Shown: positions 33,165 to 44,086 of the stretch, piece by piece
How positions within the stretch are numbered: position 1 is the stretch's first letter
How the letters are laid out: each line of letters starts with the position of its first letter
Assembly: GCA_034211275.1 (NCBI GenBank)
Contig: JAXHTF010000034.1
Span: 1-45,654, forward strand
DNA: 45,654 nucleotides
DNA from: Acidobacteriota bacterium
Lineage (GTDB): Bacteria; Acidobacteriota; Thermoanaerobaculia; Multivoradales; JAHZIX01
Direction: 5' to 3'
The notes under the pieces: generated by a model
The model's input: only the letters and a program-made list of their open reading frames with translations
What the model was told of the DNA's origin: nothing
Databases searched by the model: none
Program-made: the position numbers and the translations under genes

Positions 33165-33553
33165 GGGCTGGCCTCCTGCGACTCCTCTGGCTCTCTTGAC
33201 TCCTCTGGTTCTTCAGACTCCTCCGAGCTCGGCCCGGCGTCGATCGTTCCAGCCTGCTCATCCACGACCTGCTCTTCCAAGACGAGAGCCATGGCCCGCT
33301 CGATGGGCAGATGCACCGTCCCCGCCTCCTGGTCGATCCAGTGATAGTCCGCGGTGAGCTTCTGCTGCTGCTCTTCCTGGTAGGCCTCCAGCTCGGGATA
33401 GGGCCGCTCGAAGATCTTGCCGCGCTCCTCCTCCGCCATCTGCCGCTGCGTCCACCCCTGGAGGAAGATGCCCACCGTCAGCACCGCCACCAGCGCCGCC
33501 ACGGCGCCGAGGATGGTGGTCAGGAGGGAGATTGTCCTGTCGTTCGTGCTCAC
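33161..33553 (-). CDS. Single-pass protein of ACIII/oxidase operons
   Basis: 130 aa. One N-terminal helix (TTILGAVAALVAVLTVGIFL), then a periplasmic part with DYHWIDQEAGTVHLPIERAM, a pattern (W-V/I-D-x-x-x-G-x-V-x-I/L-P-I-x-R-A-M) that I recall from small proteins next to ACIII or Cox genes. The C-terminus is an in-frame hexapeptide-like acidic repeat (EEPEESREPEESQE) encoded by an 18-bp repeat. No cofactor motif. It lies between actF and the CoxB-like gene, overlapping the latter by 4 nt. Probably a structural or assembly component; role inferred. Confidence 0.75.
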   Translation of the reverse strand: MSTNDRTISLLTTILGAVAALVAVLTVGIFLQGWTQRQMAEEERGKIFERPYPELEAYQEEQQQKLTADYHWIDQEAGTVHLPIERAMALVLEEQVVDEQAGTIDAGPSSEESEEPEESREPEESQEASP

Positions 33554-33563
33554 GGCAGAGCTC

Positions 33564-34784
<1,221 letters not shown>

Positions 34785-34790
34785 GAGCTC

Positions 34791-35453
34791 CTACCTGAAT
34801 TCGCTTCTGCGGCTGGCGGGTACGTCTTCCGGACGACCGTTGGCGCTGCGCTGCAGCGCCCGCAGATAGGCCACGATGGCCCACCGGTCCGCCACCGGAA
34901 TCTGCGCGCCGTAAGCCGGCATGGTGCGAACGCCATGGGTGATGATGTCGAAGAGCTCGCCTTCGGGGCGGGCCAAGGTCGCCGCCGCCGTCAGATCGCT
35001 GGGCGGCGTCCAGGTTCCCTCCGCCAGCTGGGCGGCGCGGCGGGCGGTCGGCCCGTCCCCGATGCCGGTATCCCCGTGGCAGGGCGCGCAGAAGATCTGA
35101 TAGCGCTCCCGGCCGCGCAGCATCTGCGCTTCGTCGACGCCCCGAGGCAGCCGGTCGACCCACGCTTCCGCGCCGTCCCTCCCGAGCTCTTTGCCCAGGT
35201 AATAGGCGTCGTCTTCCCGCAGCTCGCCCTGGGCCACCGTACCCTCCACCGGCCGCCGCATGGCGCGGCCGTCGGCGAAGAAGGAGCTGGCGCTCTGAGC
35301 CCGGTGATAGGCCTGATTGTCCATATCCGGCACCACGTGGAAGCGCGGCTTTTCCGACGGGTCCCCCTGGGCGCGGTAGAGCCAGGCCACGGGCAGCAGA
35401 GCCAGCGCGGCCAGCAGGATGCCGGAGTACACCAAGATGCGGGGCATGCTCAT
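34791..35453 (-). CDS. actE: ACIII subunit ActE (mono-haem cytochrome c)
   Basis: 220 aa. N-terminal helix (ILVYSGILLAALALLPVAWL) without a lipobox Cys, so an uncleaved anchor or ordinary signal. The family stretch FHVVPDMDNQAYHRAQSASS, FADGRAMRRPVEGTVAQGEL is clear. One haem site: FCAPCHGDTGIGDGPTARRA; axial Met in RTMPAYGAQIP. Likely relays electrons from the ActA/ActB arm to the acceptor. Overlaps actD by 4 nt. Confidence 0.94.
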   Translation of the reverse strand: MSMPRILVYSGILLAALALLPVAWLYRAQGDPSEKPRFHVVPDMDNQAYHRAQSASSFFADGRAMRRPVEGTVAQGELREDDAYYLGKELGRDGAEAWVDRLPRGVDEAQMLRGRERYQIFCAPCHGDTGIGDGPTARRAAQLAEGTWTPPSDLTAAATLARPEGELFDIITHGVRTMPAYGAQIPVADRWAIVAYLRALQRSANGRPEDVPASRRSEFR

Positions 35454-36004
35454 TCCTCCAGGCGCTCGACGTGGACGCCGCCGAGGGACTCGGCGAATTC
35501 CTGGGTCCGTTGGAGGTCGAAGCGCGAGTCGCTCGCTTCCAGCACGATGAAGAAGCGGTCAGCGGTGACGCGGCGGAACCGTTCGCTCTTGAACACCGGG
35601 TGATAGAGGCGGGGCATTCCAGTCCGCCCCCACAGCCCGAAGAAGGCGGTCAAGGCGGAGAACAGCACCGTCAGCTCGAAGGTCACCGGAATGTTGGCGG
35701 GCAGGCCGAAGAGGGGCTTGCCGCTGATCAAGAAGGGATAGTCGACGGCGTTCATCCACCACTGCATGAGCAGGGCGACGGTGAGGCCGGTGAGCCCCCC
35801 GGCGAGGATCAGCAACGGCAGCCGGGTCGGGCGGATGCCCATGGCCCGATCCATGCCGTGGATGGGGAACGGCGTGTAGGCGTCCCAGCGCTGGAAACCC
35901 TCGTCCCGCACCTGGCGGCACGCCGCCACCAACTCCTCCGGGTCGTCGAACTCGATGAGGAGACCGTAGGTCCCGAGATCCCCGGAGCTCGTTCGGGCGC
36001 TCAT
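35450..36004 (-). CDS. actD: ACIII subunit ActD (DUF3341)
   Basis: 184 aa. Cytoplasmic N-terminus of DUF3341 type ([38 protein letters not shown]), two membrane helices ([20 protein letters not shown] and [19 protein letters not shown]) and a short tail with [14 protein letters not shown]. No cofactor. Structural subunit of the ACIII membrane arm. 4-nt overlaps on both sides. Confidence 0.95.
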   Translation of the reverse strand: MSARTSSGDLGTYGLLIEFDDPEELVAACRQVRDEGFQRWDAYTPFPIHGMDRAMGIRPTRLPLLILAGGLTGLTVALLMQWWMNAVDYPFLISGKPLFGLPANIPVTFELTVLFSALTAFFGLWGRTGMPRLYHPVFKSERFRRVTADRFFIVLEASDSRFDLQRTQEFAESLGGVHVERLEE

Positions 36005-37479
36005 GGGTTCTCCTCCTGCTTACGGGGCCGGCGGTGCACGTCGCCGTGGTAATCCCCCACCGGCCGTCTCACGCCGTGGACGTGGGCCGCCGGCATCACC
36101 GTTTTCACCTCCGCCATGGCCACGATGGGCAGATAGCGAATGAAGAGCAGCACCAGGGTGAAGAAGAGACCGAAGGTGCCGACGAAGGTGAGGATGTCGA
36201 CGAAGGTGGGAGAGTAATAATCCCAGCTCGACGGCAGGAAATCGCGGCTCAGAGACGTCACCGTGATGACGAAGCGCTCGAACCACATGCCGATGTTGAC
36301 GAAGATGTAGAGGATCCACATCACCAACGTATTGGTCCGAATCTTCTTGAACCAGAAGAATTGCGGCGCGATCACATTGCAAGTGACCATGGTCCAATAC
36401 GCCCAGGCATAGGGCCCGAAGGCCCGGTTGACGAAGGCGAAAGCCTCGTTGGGATTGCCGCCGTACCAGGCGATGAAGAACTCCGTGGCGTAGGCGAAGC
36501 CGACCATCGAGCCGGTGGCGAGGATGATCTTGTTCATGTTCTCCAGGTGGCGGAGAGTGATCAGCTTCTGGAGACCGAACCACTTGCGGGCCGGCACCAG
36601 GAGGGTGCCCACCATGGCGAAGCCGGAGAAGATGGCGCCGGCGACGAAATAGGGCGGGAAGATCGTCGTATGCCAGCCCGGCACCTGGGAGACGGCGAAG
36701 TCGAAGCTCACCACCGAGTGCACGCTGAGCACCAGGGGCGTGGCCAATCCCGCCAGGATCAGGTAGGTCTTCTCGTACCGGTGCCAGTGGCGGTGACTGC
36801 CCCGCCAACCCAGGGACAGCACCCCGTAGATCATCGCCCGGGTCTTGGTCTTCGCCCGATCCCGCAGGGTCGCCAGATCCGGCACCATGCCGGTGTACCA
36901 GAAGAGCAGCGAGACGGTGGCGTAGGTGCCCACGGCGAAGACGTCCCAGAGCAGCGGGCTACGGAAGTTCGGCCACATGGCCTGGTAATTGGGCACCGGG
37001 AAGAGCCAATACACCACCCAGATGCGCCCAACGTGAATGGCCGGAAAGATGCCGGCGCAGATCACCGCGAAGATGGTCATGGCCTCGGCGAAGCGGTTGA
37101 TGCTGGTGCGCCACTTCTGCCGTAGCAGGAAGAGGATCGCCGAGATCAGGGTGCCGGCGTGACCGATGCCGACCCAGAAGACGAAGTTGACGATGGCCCA
37201 GCCCCAACCCACCGGATTGTTGAGGCCCCAGACGCCGATGCCCTCGAAGATCAGATAGCCGATCATCGCGAACATCATCACCGTCAGCGACGAGGTCACC
37301 GCGAAGGCGATGTACCACGCCCGCGGTGGGCGCGGCCGCTCGGCGATGCCGGCGACGGTCTCGGTGATGCTGGTGAAATCATGGTCCCCCAGCACCAGCG
37401 GCGTCGGCCGCGTGGGGTCGTCAGCGGTGTTGTCCAGCGGATCCGCTGCCAGGCTCTGGGTCAGGCTGCTCATCCTCAA
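36001..37479 (-). CDS. actC: ACIII subunit ActC (NrfD-like)
   Basis: 492 aa, about ten membrane helices. PsrC/NrfD-like: [138 protein letters not shown]. Binds and oxidises quinol together with ActF; in solved ACIII structures (Rhodothermus, Flavobacterium) it sits under ActB. Start overlaps the actB stop (ATGA). Confidence 0.97.
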   Translation of the reverse strand: MRMSSLTQSLAADPLDNTADDPTRPTPLVLGDHDFTSITETVAGIAERPRPPRAWYIAFAVTSSLTVMMFAMIGYLIFEGIGVWGLNNPVGWGWAIVNFVFWVGIGHAGTLISAILFLLRQKWRTSINRFAEAMTIFAVICAGIFPAIHVGRIWVVYWLFPVPNYQAMWPNFRSPLLWDVFAVGTYATVSLLFWYTGMVPDLATLRDRAKTKTRAMIYGVLSLGWRGSHRHWHRYEKTYLILAGLATPLVLSVHSVVSFDFAVSQVPGWHTTIFPPYFVAGAIFSGFAMVGTLLVPARKWFGLQKLITLRHLENMNKIILATGSMVGFAYATEFFIAWYGGNPNEAFAFVNRAFGPYAWAYWTMVTCNVIAPQFFWFKKIRTNTLVMWILYIFVNIGMWFERFVITVTSLSRDFLPSSWDYYSPTFVDILTFVGTFGLFFTLVLLFIRYLPIVAMAEVKTVMPAAHVHGVRRPVGDYHGDVHRRPRKQEENP

Positions 37480-40400
37480 TGGCCACCTTCATGCTCGGAG
37501 TTCTGCGATTGGCCATCATGACCATTGGACGAGTGCCCTTCGGACGAGTGCCCCTCGGTAGCGGGACCGTGGGCACCAGCACCGTGGGCCGACGGAGCGC
37601 TCAGATCCGGATGCGGGTTGCGGATCCGGGCGAGATACACGGTGCGGGGCTTGACGTTGAGCTCGGCGAGCATGGCGTAGGCCCGAGGATCGGAGTGCTG
37701 CTTCGCCACCTCGCTGTCGGCGTCGGCCAGGTCCCCGAAGGTGATGGCCTGGCTGGGGCAAGCCTGCTGGCAGGCCGTCACCACGTCGCCGTCCCGCAGC
37801 TGCCGGTCCTCGTTCTTGGCCTCGATGCGGGCATGCTCGATACGCTGGACGCAATAGCTGCACTTCTCCATCACTCCCCGGGACCGGATCGTCACCTCCG
37901 GGTTCTTGCCCAGGGCTTCGAGCTCCGTGACGTCCTTGTTGAGATTGAAGAAGTTGAAACGGCGCACCTTGTACGGGCAGTTGTTGGCGCAATAGCGGGT
38001 CCCGACACAGCGGTTGTAGGCCATGACGTTGAGGCCTTCCTTGCTGTGCATGGTGGCGCCCACCGGGCAGACCTGCTCGCAGGGAGCGAGCTCGCAATGC
38101 ACACAGGCCACCGGCTGGTGGGCGACGCGGGCGGTGTCCGGGTCGCCGTGGAAATAGCGGTCGATGCGAATCCAATGCATCTCCCGCCCCTTGCCGACCT
38201 CCTCCTGCCCCACCACCGGGATGTTGTTCTCCGCCTGGCACGCCGTGACGCAGGCGTTGCAGGCGATGCAGGCGTTGAGGTCGATGGCCATGCCCCACTG
38301 ATGCCCTTGGCCCTCCCGCTCGTTCCACAGCGAGATCAGCGGCGGGTGATGGATCCCCAGGTGTTGAGCGAACTCCGGGTGGTGCTCGAAATCCTCCAGG
38401 GTTCCTTCCCGCACCAGCCCTTCCACCCGCCGCTCGCGCTCCGCCTTGCCGCGGTTGTCGATGGCGTAATGATTCTGGGTCGAGGTGAGGGTGCCCTTGC
38501 CGCCCACCGCCGTCAGCGCCACGCCGCGGCGGATCCACCGCTGGTCCCAGGTCTGCAGGGCATAGGCATCGACGCCGATCCGCCCGTCGCCCCCACGGCC
38601 GACCCGCCCCACCTGGCGGCGTCCATAGCCGAGGGCGACGGATACGGTGTTCTTCGCCATCCCCGGAACCACGAAGACCGGCAGCTCGATGGCTTCCACC
38701 GCCGTCGCGATGCGCACCAGATCCTCGTGCTCGAGGCCGAGCTCGTCGGCCAGGCTCGGAGCCAGCAGGGCCGCATTGCCCCAGGTGAGCTTGGTCAGAG
38801 CGTCGGGGAGCTCCTGCAGCCAGGCATTGTTGGCGTAACGGCCGTCCACCACCCGGGCATCGGGGCGTAGGTCCAGCTCCAGGCCGTCGTCCTCGCTCGT
38901 CCCGAAATCGTCGAGATCCAGATCCCCCCAGGCGATGGAGCTCACCAGCTGGGCGGAATCTCCGCCGGGCCCTTCACCAGCCCCGTCGAGCTCCAGGAAT
39001 CCATCGTGGAGGAACCGGCGCCACGCCTTGCTCCCATTGAAGCTGCCGCCGATGAGCTCGGAGGCGCCGCTGGAACCCCCAATGGAGCTACCGCGGAGCT
39101 CCGCGAAGGTCTGCTGCACCATCTCGTGGGCCGTTCTCGGGGTCTCGTCCGCGAGCAGGGAGAGCAGCTCCGCCGCCGTCCGTCCTTCGAAGAGCGGGCG
39201 AATCAGGGGCTGGGTGGCGCACAGGCGGCCGTCCAGATCCCAGCTGTCGCCCCAGGACTCCAGACCGTGGGCCATGGGCAGATGCCACCGGCAGGCCGCC
39301 GCCGTCTCGTCGGCGGAGAGCCCAAGGTGCACGGTGCTGCCGGCCTTGTCCAGGGCGGCGGCGAAGTCCAGGTCCGGCGGAGCGTCGTAGACGGGGTTGC
39401 CGTCGAGAATCAGCAGACAATCGATCTCCCCCGCTTCGAGCCGGGCGGTGAGCTCCTTCAGCGTCCCCCGCTCCACCCGGCGTTCGGGGGCGGGGCGGTA
39501 GCGGAGCGGGGCGGGCTCTCCGTCATTCCCGTGCTCACTCCCTTTCTCATTGGCCAGAGCCAGATTCATCCGGTGCACCAGGGCATGGGCCGCGGCGGGA
39601 TAGCGGTCCCCCAGGGCGATCAAGCCTTCGCCGGCATGGTCGAGGAGATCCTGGGCAGCGGCCTGGAGGGTAGCGCTCAAGTCCTCCGCGCCGTCGCCGG
39701 CCGGGCTGGTCAGATCGGAGCTGGTCAAATCGAGACTGGCCAAATCGAGGCCCGCCAAGGCCTCCGGTCGACGCAGCCGTCCGGAATTCTGCAGCTTCGC
39801 CGCCAGCGCCGCGAGGGCGCCGACGACCTGCGACGGCGCCACCGGCACCCGATGATCCGCCGCCGCGCCGGTGGCGCTCTGCAACGGCTCGAAGACATAG
39901 AGCCGATTCATCGCTCCAGAGACCGGCTTCCGCCCCTGGGCGAAACCCCGGGCGTTGCTCACGCCCTCGGGATGGCCCACCAAGAGGTCGGCGTCAAAAT
40001 CTACGATCACCCGGGCTCGTTCGAGGTCGTGGCCGACGGTCACTGGCCGGCCGAAGACCGCCTCCAGCCCCTCCGCCTCCTCCGGACCGCGATTCGCCGC
40101 GAACTCATACCAGCCGAGCGCCGGGAAGCGCTGCAGAAGGCGCTCGGCGGCGCGTTCGAGGGTCGGCGAGGCGTGGGGACGACTGAGAACCGCCAGCCGA
40201 GTCTCCGCACCCGAGGCCATCAGGCCCGGGATCGCCGCCTCGAACTCCTGCCAGCTCGACCGGCGCACCAGCCCGTCCGCCCGGATCACCGGCTGACGAC
40301 TGCGGTCGCGGTCGTAGAGCTCCAGCAGATTGGCCTGGGTCAGGGCGTCCGTCGCCCCGGCGCTGGCCGGGTGACCGGGATTGCCCTCGATCTTGATCGG

Positions 40401-40739
40401 GCGCCCGTCGTAGCTCGACACCACCACCGGCCGCACGGTGCCGGCCACGTCCAGGCTGGTGGCGTAGCGCGAAATCTTGCCGGGCTGGTAGCTCTCCGGC
40501 CGGCGATCGAAGGGAACGATCTCCTCCGCCGGCCAGCGGCACCCCGAAAGCCCCGCCAGCGCCACCGACGCCGACATCACCTGCAGTACCCGGCGGCGGG
40601 AGATGGAATCCAGCGGCGAATCTGCCTGGTCGCTGAACTCCTGCTCGAGGCTGCGCGCAAACGCCTCGTCGCCAGCTAGCTCCTCAAGGCTCTGCCAATA
40701 GCCGTGGGAATGGGTTTGGGACCGGGTGGAGTCAGACAT
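37476..40739 (-). CDS. actB: ACIII subunit ActB (molybdopterin-oxidoreductase-like plus Fe-S subunit)
   Basis: 1087 aa. N-terminal leader carries twin arginine and a lipobox-like end ([21 protein letters not shown]), as in other ActB proteins. The first ~700 residues are the CISM catalytic-subunit homologue without a molybdenum centre in known ACIII; an Asp/Leu/Ser repeat ([18 protein letters not shown]) lies near residue 340. The C-terminal part binds Fe-S clusters: [52 protein letters not shown], and KCSYCVQ...[11 protein letters not shown]. It moves electrons from the membrane quinol site to the cytochromes. The final ~40 residues are His/Gly/Ser-rich. GAAGGAAGAAG precedes the ATG. Confidence 0.96.
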   Translation of the reverse strand: MSDSTRSQTHSHGYWQSLEELAGDEAFARSLEQEFSDQADSPLDSISRRRVLQVMSASVALAGLSGCRWPAEEIVPFDRRPESYQPGKISRYATSLDVAGTVRPVVVSSYDGRPIKIEGNPGHPASAGATDALTQANLLELYDRDRSRQPVIRADGLVRRSSWQEFEAAIPGLMASGAETRLAVLSRPHASPTLERAAERLLQRFPALGWYEFAANRGPEEAEGLEAVFGRPVTVGHDLERARVIVDFDADLLVGHPEGVSNARGFAQGRKPVSGAMNRLYVFEPLQSATGAAADHRVPVAPSQVVGALAALAAKLQNSGRLRRPEALAGLDLASLDLTSSDLTSPAGDGAEDLSATLQAAAQDLLDHAGEGLIALGDRYPAAAHALVHRMNLALANEKGSEHGNDGEPAPLRYRPAPERRVERGTLKELTARLEAGEIDCLLILDGNPVYDAPPDLDFAAALDKAGSTVHLGLSADETAAACRWHLPMAHGLESWGDSWDLDGRLCATQPLIRPLFEGRTAAELLSLLADETPRTAHEMVQQTFAELRGSSIGGSSGASELIGGSFNGSKAWRRFLHDGFLELDGAGEGPGGDSAQLVSSIAWGDLDLDDFGTSEDDGLELDLRPDARVVDGRYANNAWLQELPDALTKLTWGNAALLAPSLADELGLEHEDLVRIATAVEAIELPVFVVPGMAKNTVSVALGYGRRQVGRVGRGGDGRIGVDAYALQTWDQRWIRRGVALTAVGGKGTLTSTQNHYAIDNRGKAERERRVEGLVREGTLEDFEHHPEFAQHLGIHHPPLISLWNEREGQGHQWGMAIDLNACIACNACVTACQAENNIPVVGQEEVGKGREMHWIRIDRYFHGDPDTARVAHQPVACVHCELAPCEQVCPVGATMHSKEGLNVMAYNRCVGTRYCANNCPYKVRRFNFFNLNKDVTELEALGKNPEVTIRSRGVMEKCSYCVQRIEHARIEAKNEDRQLRDGDVVTACQQACPSQAITFGDLADADSEVAKQHSDPRAYAMLAELNVKPRTVYLARIRNPHPDLSAPSAHGAGAHGPATEGHSSEGHSSNGHDGQSQNSEHEGGH

Positions 40740-40768
40740 CTTCTTCCTTCGGAGGGAAAACTCAGGAT

Positions 40769-40816
40769 GCGTTAGCGATGAGCCTGTCTAGCGATGACAC
40801 TGTCTAGCGATGACAC
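40769..40816. repeat. 16-bp tandem repeat x3 with a stop in each unit, at the actA end
   Basis: Units 40769-40784, 40785-40800 and 40801-40816 (TGTCTAGCGATGACAC twice exactly, then a diverged copy). On the minus strand they carry TAG, TAG and TAA; the actA stop is the first (40804-40806). The array occupies most of the actA-actB gap. Confidence 0.92.
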
Positions 40817-41484
40817 GTGGAGCAATCCGTCGAGGGCACGATGCCGTGAATCTTGGCCAGCTCCGCCCCCACCACCGCCGGATCCTCCGACGGCTGCCAG
40901 CCCAGGTCGGTGATCCGCTCCCGGGGCCGCAGCTGGGCCTCGGGATCCCGGTGACAGTCGAGGCACCAGCCCATGGTCAGGGGCTTCTCCTGCCGGACGA
41001 CGTCCATGCGGTCCACGCGGCCGTGGCAGGACACGCAGCTGACCCCCGCGGTCAGGTGAACGCTGTGATTGAAGTAGACGAATTCGGGCAAATCGTGCAC
41101 CCGCACCCAGCGGACGCTCGTGCCCTCCTGCGCGGCCCGCCGCAGCGGCTCCAGCAGCTCGCTCTCGGTCTTCACCGAGTTGTGGCAGTTCATGCAGGTG
41201 GACACCGGCGGCAGGGCGGCCTTCGCCGCGGTCTCCACCGTGTTGTGGCAATACCGGCAATCCAGCCCCAGCTCGCCAACGTGCAGCCGGTGGCTGTAGG
41301 GAATGGGCTGCTCCGGGGCATAGCCGACGGCGAGGGTCGAAGGGGAGAATCCGCCCCAGACCAGGACACACGTCAAGATGATGCCCGCCAGAGCGCCCAC
41401 CACCAAGACGGCCCGCAGTCGATTTGTCCAGGCCGGAAATACATAGAAAACCGGCCGGCTCGGGGATCTTTGATCCTCGCCCAA
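40804..41484 (-). CDS. actA: ACIII subunit ActA (penta-haem cytochrome c)
   Basis: 226 aa from a TTG start at 41484 with AAGGAG six nucleotides upstream. N-terminal membrane anchor (AVLVVGALAGIILTCVLVW), then five CXXCH sites: CRYCH, CMNCH, CVSCH, CLDCH, CSTCH, the last at the very C-terminus (CHR-stop). ACIII motifs VGYAPEQPIPYSHRLHVGEL, YFNHSVHLTAGVSC and KPLTMGWCLDCHRDPE. Passes electrons through the periplasmic haem wire. First gene of the operon. Its stop lies in the 16-bp repeat array. Confidence 0.95.
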   Translation of the reverse strand: MGEDQRSPSRPVFYVFPAWTNRLRAVLVVGALAGIILTCVLVWGGFSPSTLAVGYAPEQPIPYSHRLHVGELGLDCRYCHNTVETAAKAALPPVSTCMNCHNSVKTESELLEPLRRAAQEGTSVRWVRVHDLPEFVYFNHSVHLTAGVSCVSCHGRVDRMDVVRQEKPLTMGWCLDCHRDPEAQLRPRERITDLGWQPSEDPAVVGAELAKIHGIVPSTDCSTCHR

Positions 41485-41847
41485 GGTCGACTCCTTCAGT
41501 CGCTAGCGATGCCTGGAATTACACGTTCAGTCAAACTTCAGGAAATCGTTCCACGAAATCAGCCTGTGGGCGCCGCCGCAGCCGATGGCCGCAGCACACG
41601 ATTTCCTGCGTCAGAAGTATGCAAAGGCGCGCCTCCGTTGTCCTCACCCCAAGGGGTAGGCTCTTCTCCCCCTCTCGAAGGTAGGTCGGCCGATCGGTCA
41701 ATTCCGCCCGGGGCGCCCTCGGCGCTTCGGGCCGCAGCTCCTCGGAAGCGCAAACCCCTGGGGGCAGTACACATCCACCGAGTAGCGGAGATATCCTCGT
41801 CCTAAGCCTCCTGCTCTGCGAACAGCAGCGCGCGAGAAGAGACGCAA
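41485..41847. promoter_or_regulatory. Divergent control region between the act-cco operon and fixH-like gene
   Basis: 363 bp without a credible gene, so promoters for both directions should be here. It contains an exact 11-bp inverted repeat, CAGGAAATCGT (41539-41549) and ACGATTTCCTG (41598-41608), 48 bp apart. I could not find a convincing FNR box (TTGAT-N4-ATCAA) or -35/-10 pair. AAGGAG (41491-41496 on the minus strand) is the actA ribosome site. Confidence 0.5.
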
Positions 41848-42309
41848 ATGGACAACCATCGAACCAAGGCCGTACTGGGATTTCTCGTCCTCGCCGCCGT
41901 GCTCGGCCTGGCCTCCTGGAGGCTGCTGGCTCCGGTGGCTGGCGCCGGCTCCTGCGACCTGAGCTCCCAGCCGTGCCCCCTCTCCCTCGGAGATCAGGAG
42001 CTCCTCGCAGAGCTCCTCCCCCGCTACCCCGCCCCAGGCGAAGAGTTCCTCCTGATCCTTCGTTCCGCCCCTGGGACCGCTACCGACTTCGACCCGGAAG
42101 CGATCAGCCCGGAAGGGGTCACCGTGGAGTTCTCCATGCCCGGCATGGATATGGGCGAGCACCAGATGCAGCTCCAGCCCACCGCAGACGGCACCCTGGG
42201 AGGCCGCATCGCTTTGCCTTCGTGCCCCATGGGCCACTCGCTGTGGCAGGCCACGGTGCGCGTCGGCGAGGAGCCCGTCGCCGACTGGGTGCTGCATGTT
42301 GGGCAGTGA
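41848..42309 (+). CDS. FixH/YtkA-like periplasmic copper-site protein
   Basis: 153 aa. One N-terminal helix (AVLGFLVLAAVLGLASWRLL), then CDLSSQPCPLSLGDQELLAE and a beta domain with FLLILRS, VTVEFSMPGMDMGEHQMQLQ and LPSCPMGHSLWQATVRVG. The Met/His-rich MPGMDMGEHQM loop is typical of FixH/YtkA-like domains that bind copper. Probably delivers copper to, or assembles, the cbb3 oxidase encoded across the divergent promoter. Its 3' end overlaps the next gene by 14 bp. It may supply what the 41-residue FixH stub lacks. Confidence 0.8.
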   Translation: MDNHRTKAVLGFLVLAAVLGLASWRLLAPVAGAGSCDLSSQPCPLSLGDQELLAELLPRYPAPGEEFLLILRSAPGTATDFDPEAISPEGVTVEFSMPGMDMGEHQMQLQPTADGTLGGRIALPSCPMGHSLWQATVRVGEEPVADWVLHVGQ

Positions 42310-42961
42310 TTCGATCTTCGTGCTGATGTTGCTGGCGGGCCTCGCCGGCGGCCTCGGCCATTGCTCCGGCATGTGCGGCCCGCTGGTGATCCTGCTCTCC
42401 CCGCGGCAGACCGGCCGAGCCCACACCCTCCAGCTGCACCTCGGGCGCATCCTCTCCTACGCCCTCATCGGCGCCACCCTCGCCGTTCTCTCCGCCATCC
42501 TGGCCTTGGAAGTCGAAGTCTTCCCCGCCCGCCGCCTGCTCCTCCTCACCGCCGGCATCGTCCTGATCCTCAGCGGCCTCGCCACCCTGGGCCTCCCCTT
42601 CCTCCAACGCGGCTGGTCCCGCCTGGCCCTCAGCGCCACCCCCCTCCGCCGCGCCTCCCGACTGGCCGAAAAGGCCGGCCCCTTCCTCCTCGGCCTGTTC
42701 TGGGGCCTCCTCCCCTGCGGCCTCCTCTACTCCGCCTACACCGCCGCCGCCGCCACCGGCGCCGCCGCCCCCACCCCCCTCGTGGGCGCCCTGCAGGGCG
42801 CAGCGGTGATGGTGCTCTTCGGGCTGGGCACGACACCGACGCTGGTGGGGATCAGCTGGGCCGCGGGGCAAGTTCCGGTCCGGGCGCGGGTTTGGTTGCA
42901 GCGGGTGGCTGGGGGGGTGGTGGTGGTTTCGGGGGTGGTGATGGTTGTGGGGGCGCTGTAG
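42296..42961 (+). CDS. TauE/SafE-family (COG2836) membrane protein
   Basis: 221 aa, about six helices. Start ATG 42296 lies inside the end of the preceding gene. Features: LMLLAGLAGGLGHCSGMCGPLV (GHCxGMCGP signature), HLGRILSYALIGATLA and GLFWGLLPCGLLYSAYTAAA (LPCGLLY). This subgroup is regularly encoded with cbb3 oxidase and FixH genes and is thought to move copper or reducing equivalents for oxidase maturation rather than sulfite. Confidence 0.88.
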   Translation: MLGSDSIFVLMLLAGLAGGLGHCSGMCGPLVILLSPRQTGRAHTLQLHLGRILSYALIGATLAVLSAILALEVEVFPARRLLLLTAGIVLILSGLATLGLPFLQRGWSRLALSATPLRRASRLAEKAGPFLLGLFWGLLPCGLLYSAYTAAAATGAAAPTPLVGALQGAAVMVLFGLGTTPTLVGISWAAGQVPVRARVWLQRVAGGVVVVSGVVMVVGAL

Positions 42962-43066
42962 GCAGATCGGAAGGATCACCGCCAGCTATATACTGAACAC
43001 CAAAAGAATCTTAAAGCTGCGCACTCGCGAGACTTCAATCTCACGTTAGATCAAGGAGAGACGATC

Positions 43067-44020
43067 GTGGAACTACCGAGACATTGGGACATCATGCATC
43101 CAGCCCTGAATGTTCTCAGCGACCGATCTCCCAAAAGGGCTAAAGATCTTGAGCAGCCCCTTGCCGAGTTCTTCAGCCTGAGCGAGGAAGACCTCAATCA
43201 AATGTATGAGTCGGGCAACGGCCCGATCTTCTACGACCGCATTACCTGGGCTTTGAGCTACCTCGCCATGACGGAATTCGTCGACCGGCCCAAGCGCGGC
43301 CTCTACCAAATCAACGCAGACGGGCTTCGACTACTGGACCGCCCTAATGAGGTCAAAGAGCGCATTCGGGCTCGGATGGCCGAGCGCGAACAGGCCAAGC
43401 AGGAGGCGACCGAAACAGCATCCCAAGCATCAAGGGAGCTTTCGGGCGAAGGAAATTCGACCCTGACGCCCCAAGAGAGGATGTACGAGTCCTACGAAAA
43501 GATCCGTCAGTCCACCTACGACGCAATCCTCGACACGATCCTGAGCAAATCCCCCACGGCGTTCGAAACGCTGGTCGTCAAGCTACTCCAGAAGATGGGC
43601 TACGGAGGAGAGATCAAGGATTCCGGCCACGTCACACCGCCTGCTGGCGACGGAGGAATCGACGGCGTGATCAAGGAGGACATCCTCGGCCTGGGAAGGC
43701 TCCATATCCAGGCGAAGCGTTACGCCCGCAATCGGACCGTCGGGCGAGAAGAAATCCAGAAGTTCGTCGGCGCCCTGGCCGTCGCCCGATCCAAGAAAGG
43801 CGTTTTCATCACCACGTCGAAATACTCCGCCGAAGCCATCCAATACGCCGACAGCCTCCACGGAGGCACCACCGTCGTCCTCATCGACGGCGAGGAGCTC
43901 GCTCAGCACATCTATGACTTCAGCCTCGGCATGCAACCCGAGCAGATCATCGAGATCAAGAAGATGGACGTCGACTTCTGGGACTCGATGCAGGATGATC
44001 CTGGGGTGGGTGGTGGTTGA
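43067..44020 (+). CDS. Mrr-type restriction endonuclease
   Basis: 317 aa from GTG 43067 with AAGGAGAG upstream. N-terminal winged-helix Mrr_N domain (HWDIMHPALNVLSDRSPKRA, ITWALSYLAMTEFVDRPKRG, YQINADGLRLLDRP), a charged linker, then a PD-(D/E)xK Mrr_cat domain: FETLVVKLLQKMGYGG, AGDGGIDGVIKEDILGLGRL, HIQAKRYARNRTVGREEIQK, FVGALAVARSKKGVFITTSK. Catalytic D and QxK are present. Type IV restriction of modified DNA is the usual role. No methylase is nearby. The next genes have lower GC, suggesting an accessory patch. Confidence 0.93.
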   Translation: MELPRHWDIMHPALNVLSDRSPKRAKDLEQPLAEFFSLSEEDLNQMYESGNGPIFYDRITWALSYLAMTEFVDRPKRGLYQINADGLRLLDRPNEVKERIRARMAEREQAKQEATETASQASRELSGEGNSTLTPQERMYESYEKIRQSTYDAILDTILSKSPTAFETLVVKLLQKMGYGGEIKDSGHVTPPAGDGGIDGVIKEDILGLGRLHIQAKRYARNRTVGREEIQKFVGALAVARSKKGVFITTSKYSAEAIQYADSLHGGTTVVLIDGEELAQHIYDFSLGMQPEQIIEIKKMDVDFWDSMQDDPGVGGG

Positions 44021-44040
44021 GGGGGAGCCTGGGAGCTGAC

Positions 44041-44083
44041 GGGCTCAATCTGAGCAGCGGCGCAGTCGTTCGTTTCGAGGCGA
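44041..44083 (+). repeat. Degenerate 43-bp direct repeat, copy 1
   Basis: Starts GGGCTCAATCTGAGCAGCGG; about three quarters identical to 45034-45076. Both copies translate in the plus frame to GLxLSSGxxVRxxx (GLNLSSGAVVRFEA here), with differences biased to third positions, as if both derive from a coding sequence. Confidence 0.65.
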
Positions 44084-44086
44084 ATA

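Noticed and set aside
39006-40679. 557-codon plus-strand open frame
   Set aside because: Antisense to actB; Arg/Gln/Gly/His-rich shadow.
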